Of a DNA stretch of 64,000 nt, positions 1-8,683 are shown in pieces. The stretch comes from an uncultured Lachnospiraceae bacterium. Lineage in GTDB: Bacteria; Bacillota; Clostridia; Lachnospirales; Lachnospiraceae. Under the pieces are notes generated by a model, which was not told the DNA's origin, ran no database searches, and saw nothing but the letters and a program-made list of their open reading frames with translations. How positions within the stretch are numbered: the stretch's first letter is position 1; each line of letters begins with the position of its first letter. The stretch lies in assembly GCA_900549995.1 (NCBI GenBank), contig URQQ01000003.1, positions 1 to 64,000 of the forward strand, in the 5' to 3' direction. The position numbers were made by a program, and so were the translations under genes.

Positions 1-249
1 AGCTTTCGCATCTTTTGCAAATACTAAGATACGAACTTTTTTACCTGTTCCATGAGGCAGTACAACCGCACCACGGATCTGCTGGTCAGCGTGACGTCCG
101 TCACAACCTGTTCTGATATGAGCTTCGATTGTCTCATCAAAGTTTGCTACTGCTGCTTTTTTCACTAATGCAACTGCTTCATCTCTGTCATAGAGTGTTC
201 CTCTGTCGACTAATTTTGCAGCTTCGATATATTTCTTTCCTCGTTTCAT
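1..249 (-). CDS. rplA: 50S ribosomal protein L1, N-terminal part
   Basis: This is the first 83 codons of ribosomal protein L1; the gene runs off the left edge of the window. The reading frame starts MKRGKKYIEAAKL and continues through the conserved GCDGRHADQQIRG and VVLPHGTGK segments, which are typical of L1. L1 binds 23S rRNA at the L1 stalk and, in many bacteria, represses its own mRNA. The ATG at 247-249 follows an AGGAGG ribosome site. It is the last visible gene of the rpmG-secE-nusG-rplK-rplA operon, and an L1-type RNA site lies between rplK and this gene. Confidence 0.97.
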   Translation of the reverse strand, partial: MKRGKKYIEAAKLVDRGTLYDRDEAVALVKKAAVANFDETIEAHIRTGCDGRHADQQIRGAVVLPHGTGKKVRILVFAKDAKA

Positions 250-265
250 CTTCAATAACCTCCTA

Positions 266-294
266 GTGGTAATATCGGGAGCGAGCCCTCCCAC
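266..294 (-). promoter_or_regulatory. L1-binding mRNA site upstream of rplA
   Basis: On the minus strand this reads GTGGGAGGG, a CTCG loop, CTCCC, then CCAC just before the rplA ribosome site (TAGGAGG). The GTGGGAG...CCAC frame is the mimic of the 23S rRNA L1 site known from L11/L1 operon leaders. Bound L1 would be expected to block translation of rplA. A second copy lies before rplK. The assignment rests on motif and position only. Confidence 0.7.
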
Positions 295-319
295 ATTTTT
301 CGTCTACAATAACTGCGTA

Positions 320-745
320 TTACTCTGCTACCTTTACACCCATACTTCTGCATGTTCCTTCGATCATGCTCATAGCAGCTTCTACTGTAGCCGCATTTAA
401 GTCTGGCATTTTTGTCTCAGCGATTTCTCTGACCTGATCTTTTGTAATTGTAGCAACTTTAGTTTTGTTCGGAACACCTGAACCTGATTTGATGTTACAT
501 GCTTTCTTAATAAGAACAGCAGCCGGTGGTGTCTTTGTTACGAAACTGAAGCTTCTGTCATTGTATACAGTGATAACTACAGGAATGATTAAATCACCCT
601 GATCTGCAGTTTTAGCATTGAACTGTTTTGTAAATTCAACGATATTTACACCGTGCTGACCAAGTGCCGGTCCAACCGGTGGTGCTGGTGTAGCTTTCCC
701 AGCCATAATCTGTAATTTAATATAACCTTCTACTTTCTTTGCCAT
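320..745 (-). CDS. rplK: 50S ribosomal protein L11
   Basis: This 141-residue protein has the normal length and sequence of L11, with the early APPVGPALGQ segment in the N-terminal domain and the proline/lysine-rich rRNA-binding C-terminal half. L11 forms the GTPase-associated centre of the large subunit with 23S rRNA. The ATG at 743-745 follows AGGAGG with eight bases of spacing. It lies between nusG and rplA, the standard order. An L1-type RNA motif directly overlaps its leader, so expression is probably controlled by free L1 together with rplA. Confidence 0.98.
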   Translation of the reverse strand: MAKKVEGYIKLQIMAGKATPAPPVGPALGQHGVNIVEFTKQFNAKTADQGDLIIPVVITVYNDRSFSFVTKTPPAAVLIKKACNIKSGSGVPNKTKVATITKDQVREIAETKMPDLNAATVEAAMSMIEGTCRSMGVKVAE

Positions 746-760
746 TTTAAGTACCTCCTC

Positions 761-788
761 GTGGTATTTGCGGGGTTTTCCCTCCCAC
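761..788 (-). promoter_or_regulatory. L1-binding mRNA site upstream of rplK
   Basis: The minus-strand sequence has GTGGGAGGG, AAAA, CCCCG and CCAC, followed at once by GAGGAGG and the rplK start. It shares the GTGGGAGGG...TACCAC frame with the site before rplA at 266-294. This is the usual position of the L1 autoregulatory site in L11-L1 operons. The call rests on sequence resemblance and location. Confidence 0.75.
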
Positions 789-797
789 TTTTACTCG

Positions 798-1313
798 TTA
801 CATTTTCTTGACTTCTGTGAAACTGATTTCAACTGGTGTTTCACGACCAAATAACTCAACATTGATAGTCAGGCTCTGTTTCTGAACATTAATTGCCTGA
901 ATGACTCCGACCGTTCCTTCCCATGCTCCGGCTGTTACAGTAATTGTATCACCTTCCGCAAAGTCCACAACAACTTCCTCTTTCTGAATTCCAAGCGGCT
1001 CCATCTCCTGATCTGTGAGCGGCACCGGTTTAGATCCAGGTCCGACGAACCCGGTAACACCTCTGGTATTCCTTACGACATACCATGTGTCATCATTCAT
1101 GAACATGTGAATCAGTACATAGCCAGGAAAAAGCTTCTTAGAGACCGCTTTCTTTGCTCCGTTTTTCACCTCTACAACATCCTGCATCGGCACACGGACT
1201 TCCAGAATCTGGTCTTCCAGATGCCGGTTCTCAATTGTTTTATCAATGTTTGCTTTTACCTTGTTCTCATACCCTGAATAGGTATGAACCACATACCATT
1301 TCGCCTCTGACAT
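798..1313 (-). CDS. nusG: Transcription termination/antitermination protein NusG
   Basis: A 171-residue NusG. It binds the RNA polymerase clamp and couples it to Rho or ribosomal protein S10. The N-terminal NGN domain (about residues 1-110) opens with AKWYVVHTYSGYE and contains KLFPGYVLIHM and VRNTRGVTGFVG; a C-terminal KOW domain follows (AWEGTVGVIQAI). I chose the ATG at 1311-1313 because AAAGGTGA lies just upstream; a ten-codon longer start is possible but has no ribosome site. It is co-transcribed with secE and rplK. Confidence 0.97.
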   Translation of the reverse strand: MSEAKWYVVHTYSGYENKVKANIDKTIENRHLEDQILEVRVPMQDVVEVKNGAKKAVSKKLFPGYVLIHMFMNDDTWYVVRNTRGVTGFVGPGSKPVPLTDQEMEPLGIQKEEVVVDFAEGDTITVTAGAWEGTVGVIQAINVQKQSLTINVELFGRETPVEISFTEVKKM

Positions 1314-1359
1314 AAAATCACCTTTCATAATTATTGCTGTCACTCTTGTTCCGACCGTA

Positions 1360-1566
1360 TTATCGGACTAATAAGTCCACTCCGTATTTTACAATAGTAT
1401 CTACGACCGCAATAATCGCACCTAGTAATACAGAGACTGAAACGACTGCTGTCGTCTGTTTAGCAAGTGTTTTCCCGTCTGGCCAAATAATTTTCTTAAA
1501 CTCAGCCTTCAGTCCTTTAAAAAAACTGGGTTTTTTCTGAGTTTTTTCTTTCTTTTTTTCGCCCAT
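1360..1566 (-). CDS. secE: Preprotein translocase subunit SecE
   Basis: A 68-residue protein with a lysine-rich cytoplasmic N-terminus, the conserved amphipathic stretch EFKKIIWPDGKTLAKQT, and one C-terminal membrane span. This is the single-span SecE of Gram-positive bacteria, which clamps the SecY channel in the plasma membrane. The start at 1566 is preferred because GGGAAGTGA is then correctly spaced; a start three codons earlier would almost touch the ribosome site. It lies in the standard rpmG-secE-nusG order. Confidence 0.95.
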   Translation of the reverse strand: MGEKKKEKTQKKPSFFKGLKAEFKKIIWPDGKTLAKQTTAVVSVSVLLGAIIAVVDTIVKYGVDLLVR

Positions 1567-1588
1567 AACATTCACTTCCCTTCAACGA

Positions 1589-1738
1589 CTATTTCGTTTC
1601 TTTGTGCAATGTGTGTGTCTGACAGAACTTACAATATTTTTTTGTTTCCATGCGGTCCGGATGTGTTTTCTTATCCTTTGTCATGTTGTAGTTACGATGT
1701 TTGCATTCTGTACATTCCAATGTGATTCTTGTGCGCAC
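1589..1738 (-). CDS. rpmG: 50S ribosomal protein L33, zinc-binding type
   Basis: A 49-codon gene. The product starts MRTRITLEC and carries two CxxC pairs (C9/C12 and C36/C39), so it is the zinc-ribbon form of L33. The start codon is GTG at 1736-1738, preceded by GAGGTGG at good spacing; the stop is TAG. It is the promoter-proximal gene of the operon, followed by secE after 22 bases. Length, cysteines and gene order make the call firm. Confidence 0.95.
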   Translation of the reverse strand: MRTRITLECTECKHRNYNMTKDKKTHPDRMETKKYCKFCQTHTLHKETK

Positions 1739-1843
1739 AACTTCCACCTCGCTTTATAAAATTCAATTTTCGTGTTACACGGCAGTTTGCGAGACCGCCC
1801 AATTTTAGGCATAAAAAAAAGACCTACTTCCATTCGCTAGTAT

Positions 1844-1873
1844 ACTATATCACAGGAGATGGGAAGAAGTCAA
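1844..1873 (-). promoter_or_regulatory. Promoter of the rpmG-secE-nusG-rplK-rplA operon
   Basis: On the minus strand, TTGACT (1868-1873) and TATAGT (1844-1849) are separated by 18 bases, a near-consensus vegetative promoter. It lies about 105 bases ahead of the rpmG start. Confidence 0.75.
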
Positions 1874-1895
1874 GGGAAGATTCTTATGTCTTCCC
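1874..1895 (-). terminator. Short hairpin after the FtsX permease gene
   Basis: GGGAAGA and TCTTCCC form a 7-bp stem with an 8-base loop between the permease stop and the rpmG promoter. There is no clear T-run on the minus strand, so termination is possible but unproven. The stem directly abuts the -35 element of the next promoter. Confidence 0.4.
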
Positions 1896-1929
1896 GTTGA
1901 TTTTTCTTCCCCCGGCTTCATCTTTTCTA

Positions 1930-4512
1930 TTATTCCGATCTCACCATTCTCGCCACCACACTGTCCCTGCACATCCTACGGTAACAAACCACCGGGACAA
2001 TAATGACCAAAAGAATCAGAACCGGAATACACAAGATAATCGGTGTCACTGTAAAGTGCCAGCTGAAGAAGAACATTTCTCCTCCCATCATACGGATTGC
2101 CGTCACACTTATGATGCTCCCAAATACCAGCGCTGTCACTATTGTGAAAACCGCATAGTAGAGACCTTCTGCAGAAAGCATCTGCTTTTGCTGTCTCCCC
2201 GTCATTCCGACAGCCTCCATCATTGCAAATTCCTGTTTTCTGGTCAGTATGGATGTCACGATTGTATTCATAAAGTTTAAGAGCCCGATCATTGCAAGTA
2301 TCAGTGCCAGAAGCCCTCCGATCGTGACATACATGTTCTTCATGGAATCGAACTGTTCCACAATCTTCGCCTTGGATGTATATGTCAGGTCATCTTCTAC
2401 CTTTCCAGTATAATCAGAAAGCCATTCTTCCATCTTCCCGTCATACTTTTTCTCTACATTAATTAATGTCCTCATCGGCTGCTGCTCTCCCAGGAAGTCA
2501 AGGAATTCGTCTTCCGGAAGTATATAATTACAGTCAAACATTCCATAAGACTGAATTCCGCATGAATACGGCATATCTGCCACAGCCATCACTTCATATT
2601 CCCTGGAAGTGCCGTCATCCTGTGTAATTGTAACTTTATCTCCCACATCGTAATATGCCGGAGAATCTCCATCCTCAATAAATGGATACCTTGACGTAAT
2701 CACATACTTTCCGGTCTGGAATTTTTCCCAGTCCAGTTCACCTTCTGCATTTTCCAGTTTTTCCATCACCATTTTCCCAATTCCATAGATCTTTCCGTCG
2801 ATCTGTTTCCCGGCTAAAACAGCGTCTGTAAAATCCTGGTCATTTGCTGCCGATGTCTCCATTCCAATATTTTTCTTCACTTCCTGATACTTCAGCAGTC
2901 TTTCCATAATCTGCGAAGAGTCCTCTTCTGTCATGTTTAAGGAATACATTTGTTTTATATAGATATTCCCCGTCTCCTTCACGCCTTTCTGTCTGCCAAG
3001 CTCTGTAAGAAACTGTCCTGTAACCCCGTCCAGTACACGCTGTCTGGTACTCAGACTTGCATTGTCAAGTGTTGCATCTGCAACCGAATAATCACTGACC
3101 GCCATCGAGCTGACGAACTTATCCATATCAAATCCTCTGATCAGTCCATAGATACTGTTCAGCAAAACCAACGCCAGTGACAGAGACGCCACTACAATGA
3201 ACACTTTCTTCTTATTTCTTTTTAAGTTTGCAAATGCCATAGCCTGCGGACTGACTCTCTTTGTCTTCTTATTTTTCTTCTTTCCTTTTACCGCTGCACC
3301 TTCTGTATACCGCACTGCCTCTACCGGGGACACGGACGACGCAATCCTGCACGGCCTTATACAGCTGATATACACTGTCAAAAACGCAAAAACTGCGGCC
3401 CCGGCGAACACCCACACATTTAAACTTACATCCGTATTAACAGAATCTCCAAAAATCAGATTTTTCATTACCAGCGGAAGAATAAATTTACCGATGACCG
3501 CCCCCAGAATCAGCCCTGCCGGGATCCCATACAAAGAAAGTATATAAGCCTGGCGTCTTACGATCCTGCGGAGCTGGCGTCCGGTTGTTCCGATCGTCTT
3601 TAATAATCCATAATGCTGAATATCGTGGTAAACATTAATATAAAATATATTATAAATAATCAGGTAACCCGATATAAATATGACCAGCAAAAGAATGATT
3701 ACAGGAATCACGGTCTGCATATCTGCCGCACTCCCCATATAGGCCCAGTTAATCCCTTCATAGACATCTGTCGGGAATCCGCATCGTCTTGCCAGATCTT
3801 CTACTTTCTTTTCCAGATTCAAACTGTTATGGAAATTAAAATCTGCCATAATCCGTCCTGCATAGTCAGCTACAGAAACTTCTTCTCCCATCATTGAGTT
3901 TGCAGGGGTCGGCGCAACGGTCCGCGCGAACTCTTCAGAGACAGCCATCACCTGAGACCTGCTGATCATGTCTCCTTTAAAATATCCGGACAGCGTAAAT
4001 ACTTTCTCATATCTCTGTCCGTTCACATCGAGAACCACGGGAACTTTCTCTCCGAGTTTTACCGGAACTCCCAGCGCTTCCAGAACAAGGTCGCTGGTCA
4101 CGAGTTCATCCTCTTTCTCTGGCATATGTCCTTTGTCAGGATAACAGAAGGAAAGCTTCGCTTCCAGGTCTTCATAATAGCTGACTTCCGTTCTCAGCTT
4201 TTTCAGGGAATCATTGACTGCATCCCCGACTAGAATACGGTAGGAAACCTCTTTAAGCTTCGAATCTTTCTTTACAATATCATATTCTTCCTGTGTCAGA
4301 TACTTAAACCCGGCATGGGCACTTCCGCCTACCTGCCGCATGGTTTCCTGCTGGCTTTTCTCGATCAGGCTGCCCCCGACTGTGAATACAGATGTGAACA
4401 AAACAGTGGTAAGCGTAATTGCAAGAACTGCGATGATGTTGCGTCCCCGCCCTGCCTTTCTCGTCTTATCTGCCACGCGGCGGATGACTTTTGCATTCTT
4501 TACCCTACGCAT
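1930..4512 (-). CDS. ABC transporter permease, FtsX/MacB type
   Basis: An 860-residue membrane protein with one N-terminal span, a large extracellular domain, three spans near the middle, a second soluble domain, and a closing three-span FtsX block (INIRMID-type layout with GLLNFMNTIVTSILTRKQEFAMMEAVGMTG-like sequence). This duplicated FtsX layout is that of large permeases that pair with a MacB/LolD-type ATPase and move lipids, peptides or antibiotics rather than import nutrients. The ATG at 4510-4512 overlaps the end of the ATPase gene by 8 bases, which indicates translational coupling. A longer reading frame upstream lies inside the ATPase gene and was not used. The substrate is unknown. 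Confidence 0.88.
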   Translation of the reverse strand: MRRVKNAKVIRRVADKTRKAGRGRNIIAVLAITLTTVLFTSVFTVGGSLIEKSQQETMRQVGGSAHAGFKYLTQEEYDIVKKDSKLKEVSYRILVGDAVNDSLKKLRTEVSYYEDLEAKLSFCYPDKGHMPEKEDELVTSDLVLEALGVPVKLGEKVPVVLDVNGQRYEKVFTLSGYFKGDMISRSQVMAVSEEFARTVAPTPANSMMGEEVSVADYAGRIMADFNFHNSLNLEKKVEDLARRCGFPTDVYEGINWAYMGSAADMQTVIPVIILLLVIFISGYLIIYNIFYINVYHDIQHYGLLKTIGTTGRQLRRIVRRQAYILSLYGIPAGLILGAVIGKFILPLVMKNLIFGDSVNTDVSLNVWVFAGAAVFAFLTVYISCIRPCRIASSVSPVEAVRYTEGAAVKGKKKNKKTKRVSPQAMAFANLKRNKKKVFIVVASLSLALVLLNSIYGLIRGFDMDKFVSSMAVSDYSVADATLDNASLSTRQRVLDGVTGQFLTELGRQKGVKETGNIYIKQMYSLNMTEEDSSQIMERLLKYQEVKKNIGMETSAANDQDFTDAVLAGKQIDGKIYGIGKMVMEKLENAEGELDWEKFQTGKYVITSRYPFIEDGDSPAYYDVGDKVTITQDDGTSREYEVMAVADMPYSCGIQSYGMFDCNYILPEDEFLDFLGEQQPMRTLINVEKKYDGKMEEWLSDYTGKVEDDLTYTSKAKIVEQFDSMKNMYVTIGGLLALILAMIGLLNFMNTIVTSILTRKQEFAMMEAVGMTGRQQKQMLSAEGLYYAVFTIVTALVFGSIISVTAIRMMGGEMFFFSWHFTVTPIILCIPVLILLVIIVPVVCYRRMCRDSVVARMVRSE

Positions 4513-5188
4513 AACACTCACCGTCCCTTCGGATCTTCCCATCTTCAATCCGTATGATACGGTCAGCCATCTGGGCAATCTCCTCATCATGGGTAATCAT
4601 CACAATCGTCTGCCCGAATTTTGCCCCGGTCACTTTGAGAAGCCCCAGTACATCCTGGCTCGTATGGGAATCCAGATTCCCCGTCGGTTCGTCCGCCAGC
4701 AGTATGGATGGTTTCGCCGCAAGCGCCCTCGCAATAGCCACTCTCTGCTGCTGCCCTCCGGACAGCTGGTTCGGAAGACTTTCAAGCTTTTTCTCAAGCC
4801 CAAGCGTCTTTGTCACCTTCTGCACATACTCCTTATCTACCTTGTTTCCATCAAGCTCAATCGGCAGCACAATATTCTCATATACGTTCAGCACCGGAAC
4901 AAGGTTATAGCTTTGAAATACAAAGCCAATCTTTCTTCTTCTGAATACACACAATGCGTCTTCTTTCAGCTTCGAGATATCTTTATCATCTACATATACC
5001 TTCCCCGATGTCGGATGGTCCAGTCCCCCAAGCATATGCAGAAGTGTGGATTTTCCGCTGCCGCTGGTTCCTACAATTGCAAGAAACTCTCCCCGTTCCA
5101 CCTCAAGATTCACACCGTCCAGTGCTTTCACCAGATTCTCTCCTGCTCCGTAATATTTTCTCAGATCTTCGGTCCTCAATACCTTCAT
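4505..5188 (-). CDS. ABC transporter ATP-binding protein (MacB/LolD/BceA family)
   Basis: A 227-residue ATPase with Walker A GTSGSGKST (residues 40-48), Q-loop, signature LSGGQQQR, Walker B ILLADEPTGNLD and an H-loop in MITHDEE. The Walker B extension GNLD is typical of the FtsX-associated ATPases. AAGGTGA precedes the ATG. It is the first gene of a two-gene operon with the permease, overlapping it by 8 bases. Such pairs often serve antimicrobial peptide resistance in Bacillota, but no two-component system is adjacent here, so that role is only a possibility. Confidence 0.93.
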   Translation of the reverse strand: MKVLRTEDLRKYYGAGENLVKALDGVNLEVERGEFLAIVGTSGSGKSTLLHMLGGLDHPTSGKVYVDDKDISKLKEDALCVFRRRKIGFVFQSYNLVPVLNVYENIVLPIELDGNKVDKEYVQKVTKTLGLEKKLESLPNQLSGGQQQRVAIARALAAKPSILLADEPTGNLDSHTSQDVLGLLKVTGAKFGQTIVMITHDEEIAQMADRIIRIEDGKIRRDGECYA

Positions 5189-5385
5189 ACTCTCACCTTC
5201 CTATAAGTTGTGCCTCAGCAATCTCCCGCCAATACAGTTTATTTTTTACTGTCTTTATCATAACATTTCATTCTTACCATAATATTTCCTGATTCTAACA
5301 GTTCTGAAAGATTCTCACCGCCGCTGTCTCTTTTCGCATATCCTTTATGAAAAAAACTCATTATCTTTGTCTCTTAATGAAATAG

Positions 5386-5391
5386 TATAAT
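5386..5391 (+). promoter_or_regulatory. Possible -10 element for the epimerase gene
   Basis: TATAAT lies 38 bases ahead of the start of the epimerase gene. No good -35 hexamer stands at 16-18 bases; TTATCT at 19 bases is the nearest. Call based on the -10 alone. Confidence 0.4.
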
Positions 5392-5429
5392 AAAACAAAT
5401 ACAAAAAAACGAAAAAGGGATTAAAAATC

Positions 5430-6506
5430 ATGAAAATAACAGAAATCCAGATAGAAAAAATCAGAATTGACCTGACCGTGCCATTCCGTGTCGCTTTCAC
5501 AGAACTTACATACTCTGAAAATGTGCTGATCAAAGTTTCAACGGACGAGGGAATTACCGGTTACGGAGAGGCCGCTCCTCTGCCGCTTGTCACAGGCGAA
5601 AACGCCGACAGCGTGATCAGTATCCTGAACATGCTGAAACCAGGGCTTCTCGGTATGGATCCTATGGATATCGAAGCAATTCATGCCCTGATGGACGGAT
5701 GTATCTGGGGCAACAGTTCTGCCAAATGTGCCGTCGATCTTGCGATGTATGACCTGATGGGTAAAAAGACGAACCAGCCGGTCTACAAGCTCCTTGGAGG
5801 CTACTCAAATCATGTACAGAATGATATCACCATCGGCATCAGCACTCCGGAAGCTATGGCATGCGAAGCAAAAAAACGTGTAGAGGAAGACGGTTTCCAC
5901 ATATTGAAAATCAAAGCAGGAATCAATGTGAAAGATGATGTCCGTGCCCTCACTCTCATCCGTCAGACCGTCGGTGATGCTATCCGCCTGCGTGTCGATG
6001 CCAATCAGGGCTATAACACCTCCACTGCAGTCTACGCAATGAATGAATTCCAGAAACTTGGTGTTGAAGCCGTTGAACAGTGTCTGCCTTACTGGGATTT
6101 TGAAGGCTCTGCCTATGTCAGAAGCAAAGTCAGCGGAATTCAGGTGATGCTGGATGAGTCGATCCATAACCATCTTGATGCCGCGAAAGCCTGCAGACTA
6201 CAGGCTGCAGATGTCATCAACATTAAGCTGATGAAATGCGGCGGGCTTTTCCGTGCCTCTCAGATGAACGCAATCGCTGAATCTTTTGGAATCCACTGTA
6301 TGGTCGGATGCATGATGGAAACAAAACTTGCAACTGCCGCGGGTGTCAGTCTCGTAGCCTCCAAGAAGAATATTACCGAAGCCGACTGTGACAGTTTTCT
6401 GTTCTATGCTGATGAGCAGACCGGGATGAGCGGCGGTTTTACGCGGGAAGCTGACCAGTTTACACTGCTTGACAAGCCAGGATTCGGGGTAGAAATCAAT
6501 TTCTAG
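5430..6506 (+). CDS. Dipeptide epimerase (L-Ala-D/L-Glu epimerase type, enolase superfamily)
   Basis: A 358-residue enolase-superfamily protein. Such enzymes abstract the alpha proton of the C-terminal residue of a dipeptide, classically L-Ala-D-Glu from cell wall turnover. The catalytic lysines are seen in LKIKAG (K160 and K162) and in NIKLMKCGG (K266); metal ligands fit D190 (VDANQGY), E216 and D242 (LDES). The closing CMMET block is typical of the dipeptide epimerase branch. It stands next to an Opp/Dpp dipeptide transporter and peptidases, comparable to ykfB in Bacillus. The exact dipeptide cannot be read from sequence. Confidence 0.88.
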   Translation: MKITEIQIEKIRIDLTVPFRVAFTELTYSENVLIKVSTDEGITGYGEAAPLPLVTGENADSVISILNMLKPGLLGMDPMDIEAIHALMDGCIWGNSSAKCAVDLAMYDLMGKKTNQPVYKLLGGYSNHVQNDITIGISTPEAMACEAKKRVEEDGFHILKIKAGINVKDDVRALTLIRQTVGDAIRLRVDANQGYNTSTAVYAMNEFQKLGVEAVEQCLPYWDFEGSAYVRSKVSGIQVMLDESIHNHLDAAKACRLQAADVINIKLMKCGGLFRASQMNAIAESFGIHCMVGCMMETKLATAAGVSLVASKKNITEADCDSFLFYADEQTGMSGGFTREADQFTLLDKPGFGVEINF

Positions 6507-6542
6507 CAGAAATGAAACCATTGTGTTTTAAACATATCGTCA

Positions 6543-6573
6543 AAATAAACCAGGGATGCACCCTGGTTTATTT
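6543..6573. terminator. Bidirectional terminator between epimerase and LysR genes
   Basis: A perfect 13-bp stem (AAATAAACCAGGG and its complement) with a 5-base loop separates two convergent genes. T-runs on both strands make it usable in both directions. It overlaps the stop codon of the LysR gene. Confidence 0.85.
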
Positions 6574-7491
6574 CTTGAAAAGGCTGATAATTTCATTGAT
6601 AAACATCTTCTCCACCGAAGAAAGTTCTGTATTGCGTCTCTTAATCCATCCGTACTCGTACTTCAGATTCATGTTCTGGTATGGATACAGAAGCATCCCA
6701 TGCGGCATATTCAGCTTGCTGTACACTCTCTCATTCTGAGCCACACAGAAAAATGCGGACATCTGATTACAGATACTGATTGCAGTGTCGTTATCTGAGA
6801 CATACACCGTCTTCGGATTGCCAAAGGCGGCTCTGATCTCCTCCTGCTCCCGGCTGAACGGCCACAGTTCCTCTTTCGGGGTCACAAGAATCTGCCCTTT
6901 TAATATATTTTTCTTAAGCCTCGTCACTTTGCTTTCATAGACCGGGTTATTGCGCCCGACCGCCACTCCCACACTCAGCCGCCCAATTCCATGATATTCC
7001 ATATCATTCTGCTCGAACAGCCTGCACGCCTCCTCTGTATAAGTCGTAAGTGTGGAAAGTATCCCGATGTTGCAGTTTCTGTCACGCACAGCCTTGAAGA
7101 CATCTGACTGATTCTTCTGATAAAATTCAAATTCCGCATTCGCCCCCAGATGCCGGGACATCAGCCTCAGAAACACTTCTTTGGCAAAAAACATCTGTCC
7201 GCAGATGGCATTGAATTTCAGGACTTCCTTTTTCTCTTCCGGCACGGCCATCCCTTTGATCCGCTCCACATGCTGCGATATCTTCCCGCTTTCCTGGATC
7301 AGCGCTTTGCCAAACTCTGTCGTTGTAACACCTTCCGGTGTCCGGATGAAGATTTCCTTCTTCAGTTCAGCTTCCAGTGCATGGACAGACTTGCTGAGGG
7401 CTGACTGAGAAATATACAGCGTCTGGGCTGCTTTGCTGAAGCTTCCCAGTCTGTTAATTTCACTTACATAGAGCAGCTGGTTTAAGTTCAT
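6568..7491 (-). CDS. LysR family transcriptional regulator
   Basis: A 307-residue LysR-type protein. Residues 1-60 form the winged helix-turn-helix (RLGSFSKAAQTLYISQSALSK is the recognisable helix region), followed by the periplasmic-binding-protein-like effector domain. Its ATG overlaps the TGA of the upstream amidohydrolase gene in an ATGA, so it is the last gene of the dipeptide operon and translationally coupled. It probably senses a peptide or amino acid product and controls the divergent operons around 12489-12740; an inverted repeat over the operon's -10 is a candidate target. The effector is unknown. Confidence 0.9.
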   Translation of the reverse strand: MNLNQLLYVSEINRLGSFSKAAQTLYISQSALSKSVHALEAELKKEIFIRTPEGVTTTEFGKALIQESGKISQHVERIKGMAVPEEKKEVLKFNAICGQMFFAKEVFLRLMSRHLGANAEFEFYQKNQSDVFKAVRDRNCNIGILSTLTTYTEEACRLFEQNDMEYHGIGRLSVGVAVGRNNPVYESKVTRLKKNILKGQILVTPKEELWPFSREQEEIRAAFGNPKTVYVSDNDTAISICNQMSAFFCVAQNERVYSKLNMPHGMLLYPYQNMNLKYEYGWIKRRNTELSSVEKMFINEIISLFKK

Positions 7492-8660
7492 ATCCTGGTT
7501 CCCTCCTGATAGACAGCCTGCGGTGACAAAAGTGCCGATATATCTTTTGACACATCCCCCTTCACCACAAGAAGATCCGCCATATACCCTTCTTTCATCC
7601 TTCCGATCTCTGCCGAAAGCACTTCACCTGCATTGCCTGTGGCACAGCCGACTGCCTGCACCGGCGAAAGCCCGTAACGGACCATATACTCACACTCTCT
7701 GGCAACCGGAGATGCTTCGGGATGATTGAGTGCATCTGTATCTGTTCCGGCGGCCACCCGGACTCCGGTATCATACAGCTCCTTAAAGTGTTTCTTGTAT
7801 GCATCCACTGCATTTCTGATATATTCCTGGTTCTCCTGAAATAATTCGTCCCCGCAGAGTCCTTCTCCGATCAGATCATTTACATAATGAAATGCATACA
7901 TGGTAGGAACCCATGTCTGGTGATTTTTCTTCATCTCTTCTGCCTGGGAAACCGTGAGATGCGTTCCATGTTCAATGGTATCACATCCGGCCCTGATGCA
8001 CATGGGGATTGATTTTCCATATCCTGCGTGGGCTGCTACTGTCTTCCCAAACCGGTGCGCTTCTGTTACGATTGCATCCAGCTCTTCCTGGGAAAATTCT
8101 TCCCCCCGGTACCCTTCGCTTGTGAGAAGTTTCAGACAATCCGCTCCATTCTTCAGATTCTCACGGACAGCTTTTTTCGCTTCCAGTGTTCCGTCCACTT
8201 CAATGACCGCGCCCGTCATCTCCGCCCCATGTCCACCAGTCATGCACAATCCTTTCAGACTGGTGAATATTCTGGGAGAACGGACAAGCCCCATCTGCGC
8301 CGCACGTTTCAATGTATTTGCAATGCCATCTGCGCTGGAAAGGTCCCGCACTGTCGTTACACCTGACCGCAGCGTATCTTCCATCCGCTTCCCGGCATAA
8401 TACGCCCGGAGCATCAGATTCTTTTCATATTCCCCGGAAGCTTCCTCTCCATAATAATATCCAATGTGGACATGCAGGTCAATCAGCCCGGGAAGCAGTG
8501 TGCATCCATCATATACCTTTACTTCTTCCCCCGGATATTCCTGTTTCAGAGAATCTGCTTCTTTCACCACCTCTATCTTTTTCCCTCTCACGAGGACACC
8601 TCCGCGGTCTATGACCGTTTTACCATCCCCGGTAATTACTTTATCTGCACATAGAATCAT
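7488..8660 (-). CDS. Metal-dependent amidohydrolase, probable dipeptidase/carboxypeptidase
   Basis: A 390-residue amidohydrolase-superfamily enzyme. Visible metal and catalytic residues: H63 and H65 in DLHVHIG, the probable carboxylated lysine K177 in DCLKLL, H211 in AAHAGYG, H231 in IEHGTH, and the final Asp in AAGTDTD (D307). This set is like the Xaa-Pro dipeptidase and imidazolonepropionase group. I chose the ATG at 8658-8660, with GAGG five bases upstream; an 18-codon longer start would overlap the ATPase gene. It lies in the dipeptide transporter operon, between the second ATPase and LysR, so cleavage of imported peptides is the likely role. Confidence 0.85.
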   Translation of the reverse strand: MILCADKVITGDGKTVIDRGGVLVRGKKIEVVKEADSLKQEYPGEEVKVYDGCTLLPGLIDLHVHIGYYYGEEASGEYEKNLMLRAYYAGKRMEDTLRSGVTTVRDLSSADGIANTLKRAAQMGLVRSPRIFTSLKGLCMTGGHGAEMTGAVIEVDGTLEAKKAVRENLKNGADCLKLLTSEGYRGEEFSQEELDAIVTEAHRFGKTVAAHAGYGKSIPMCIRAGCDTIEHGTHLTVSQAEEMKKNHQTWVPTMYAFHYVNDLIGEGLCGDELFQENQEYIRNAVDAYKKHFKELYDTGVRVAAGTDTDALNHPEASPVARECEYMVRYGLSPVQAVGCATGNAGEVLSAEIGRMKEGYMADLLVVKGDVSKDISALLSPQAVYQEGTRI

Positions 8661-8683
8661 ATCTGCCTCGTCCTTTCCCGCGA

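Noticed and set aside
4340..5206. Long plus-strand frame of 288 codons over the exporter ATPase
   Set aside because: It is fully antisense to a gene with all ATPase motifs, has no ribosome site and no recognisable domain; codon usage of the real gene explains it.
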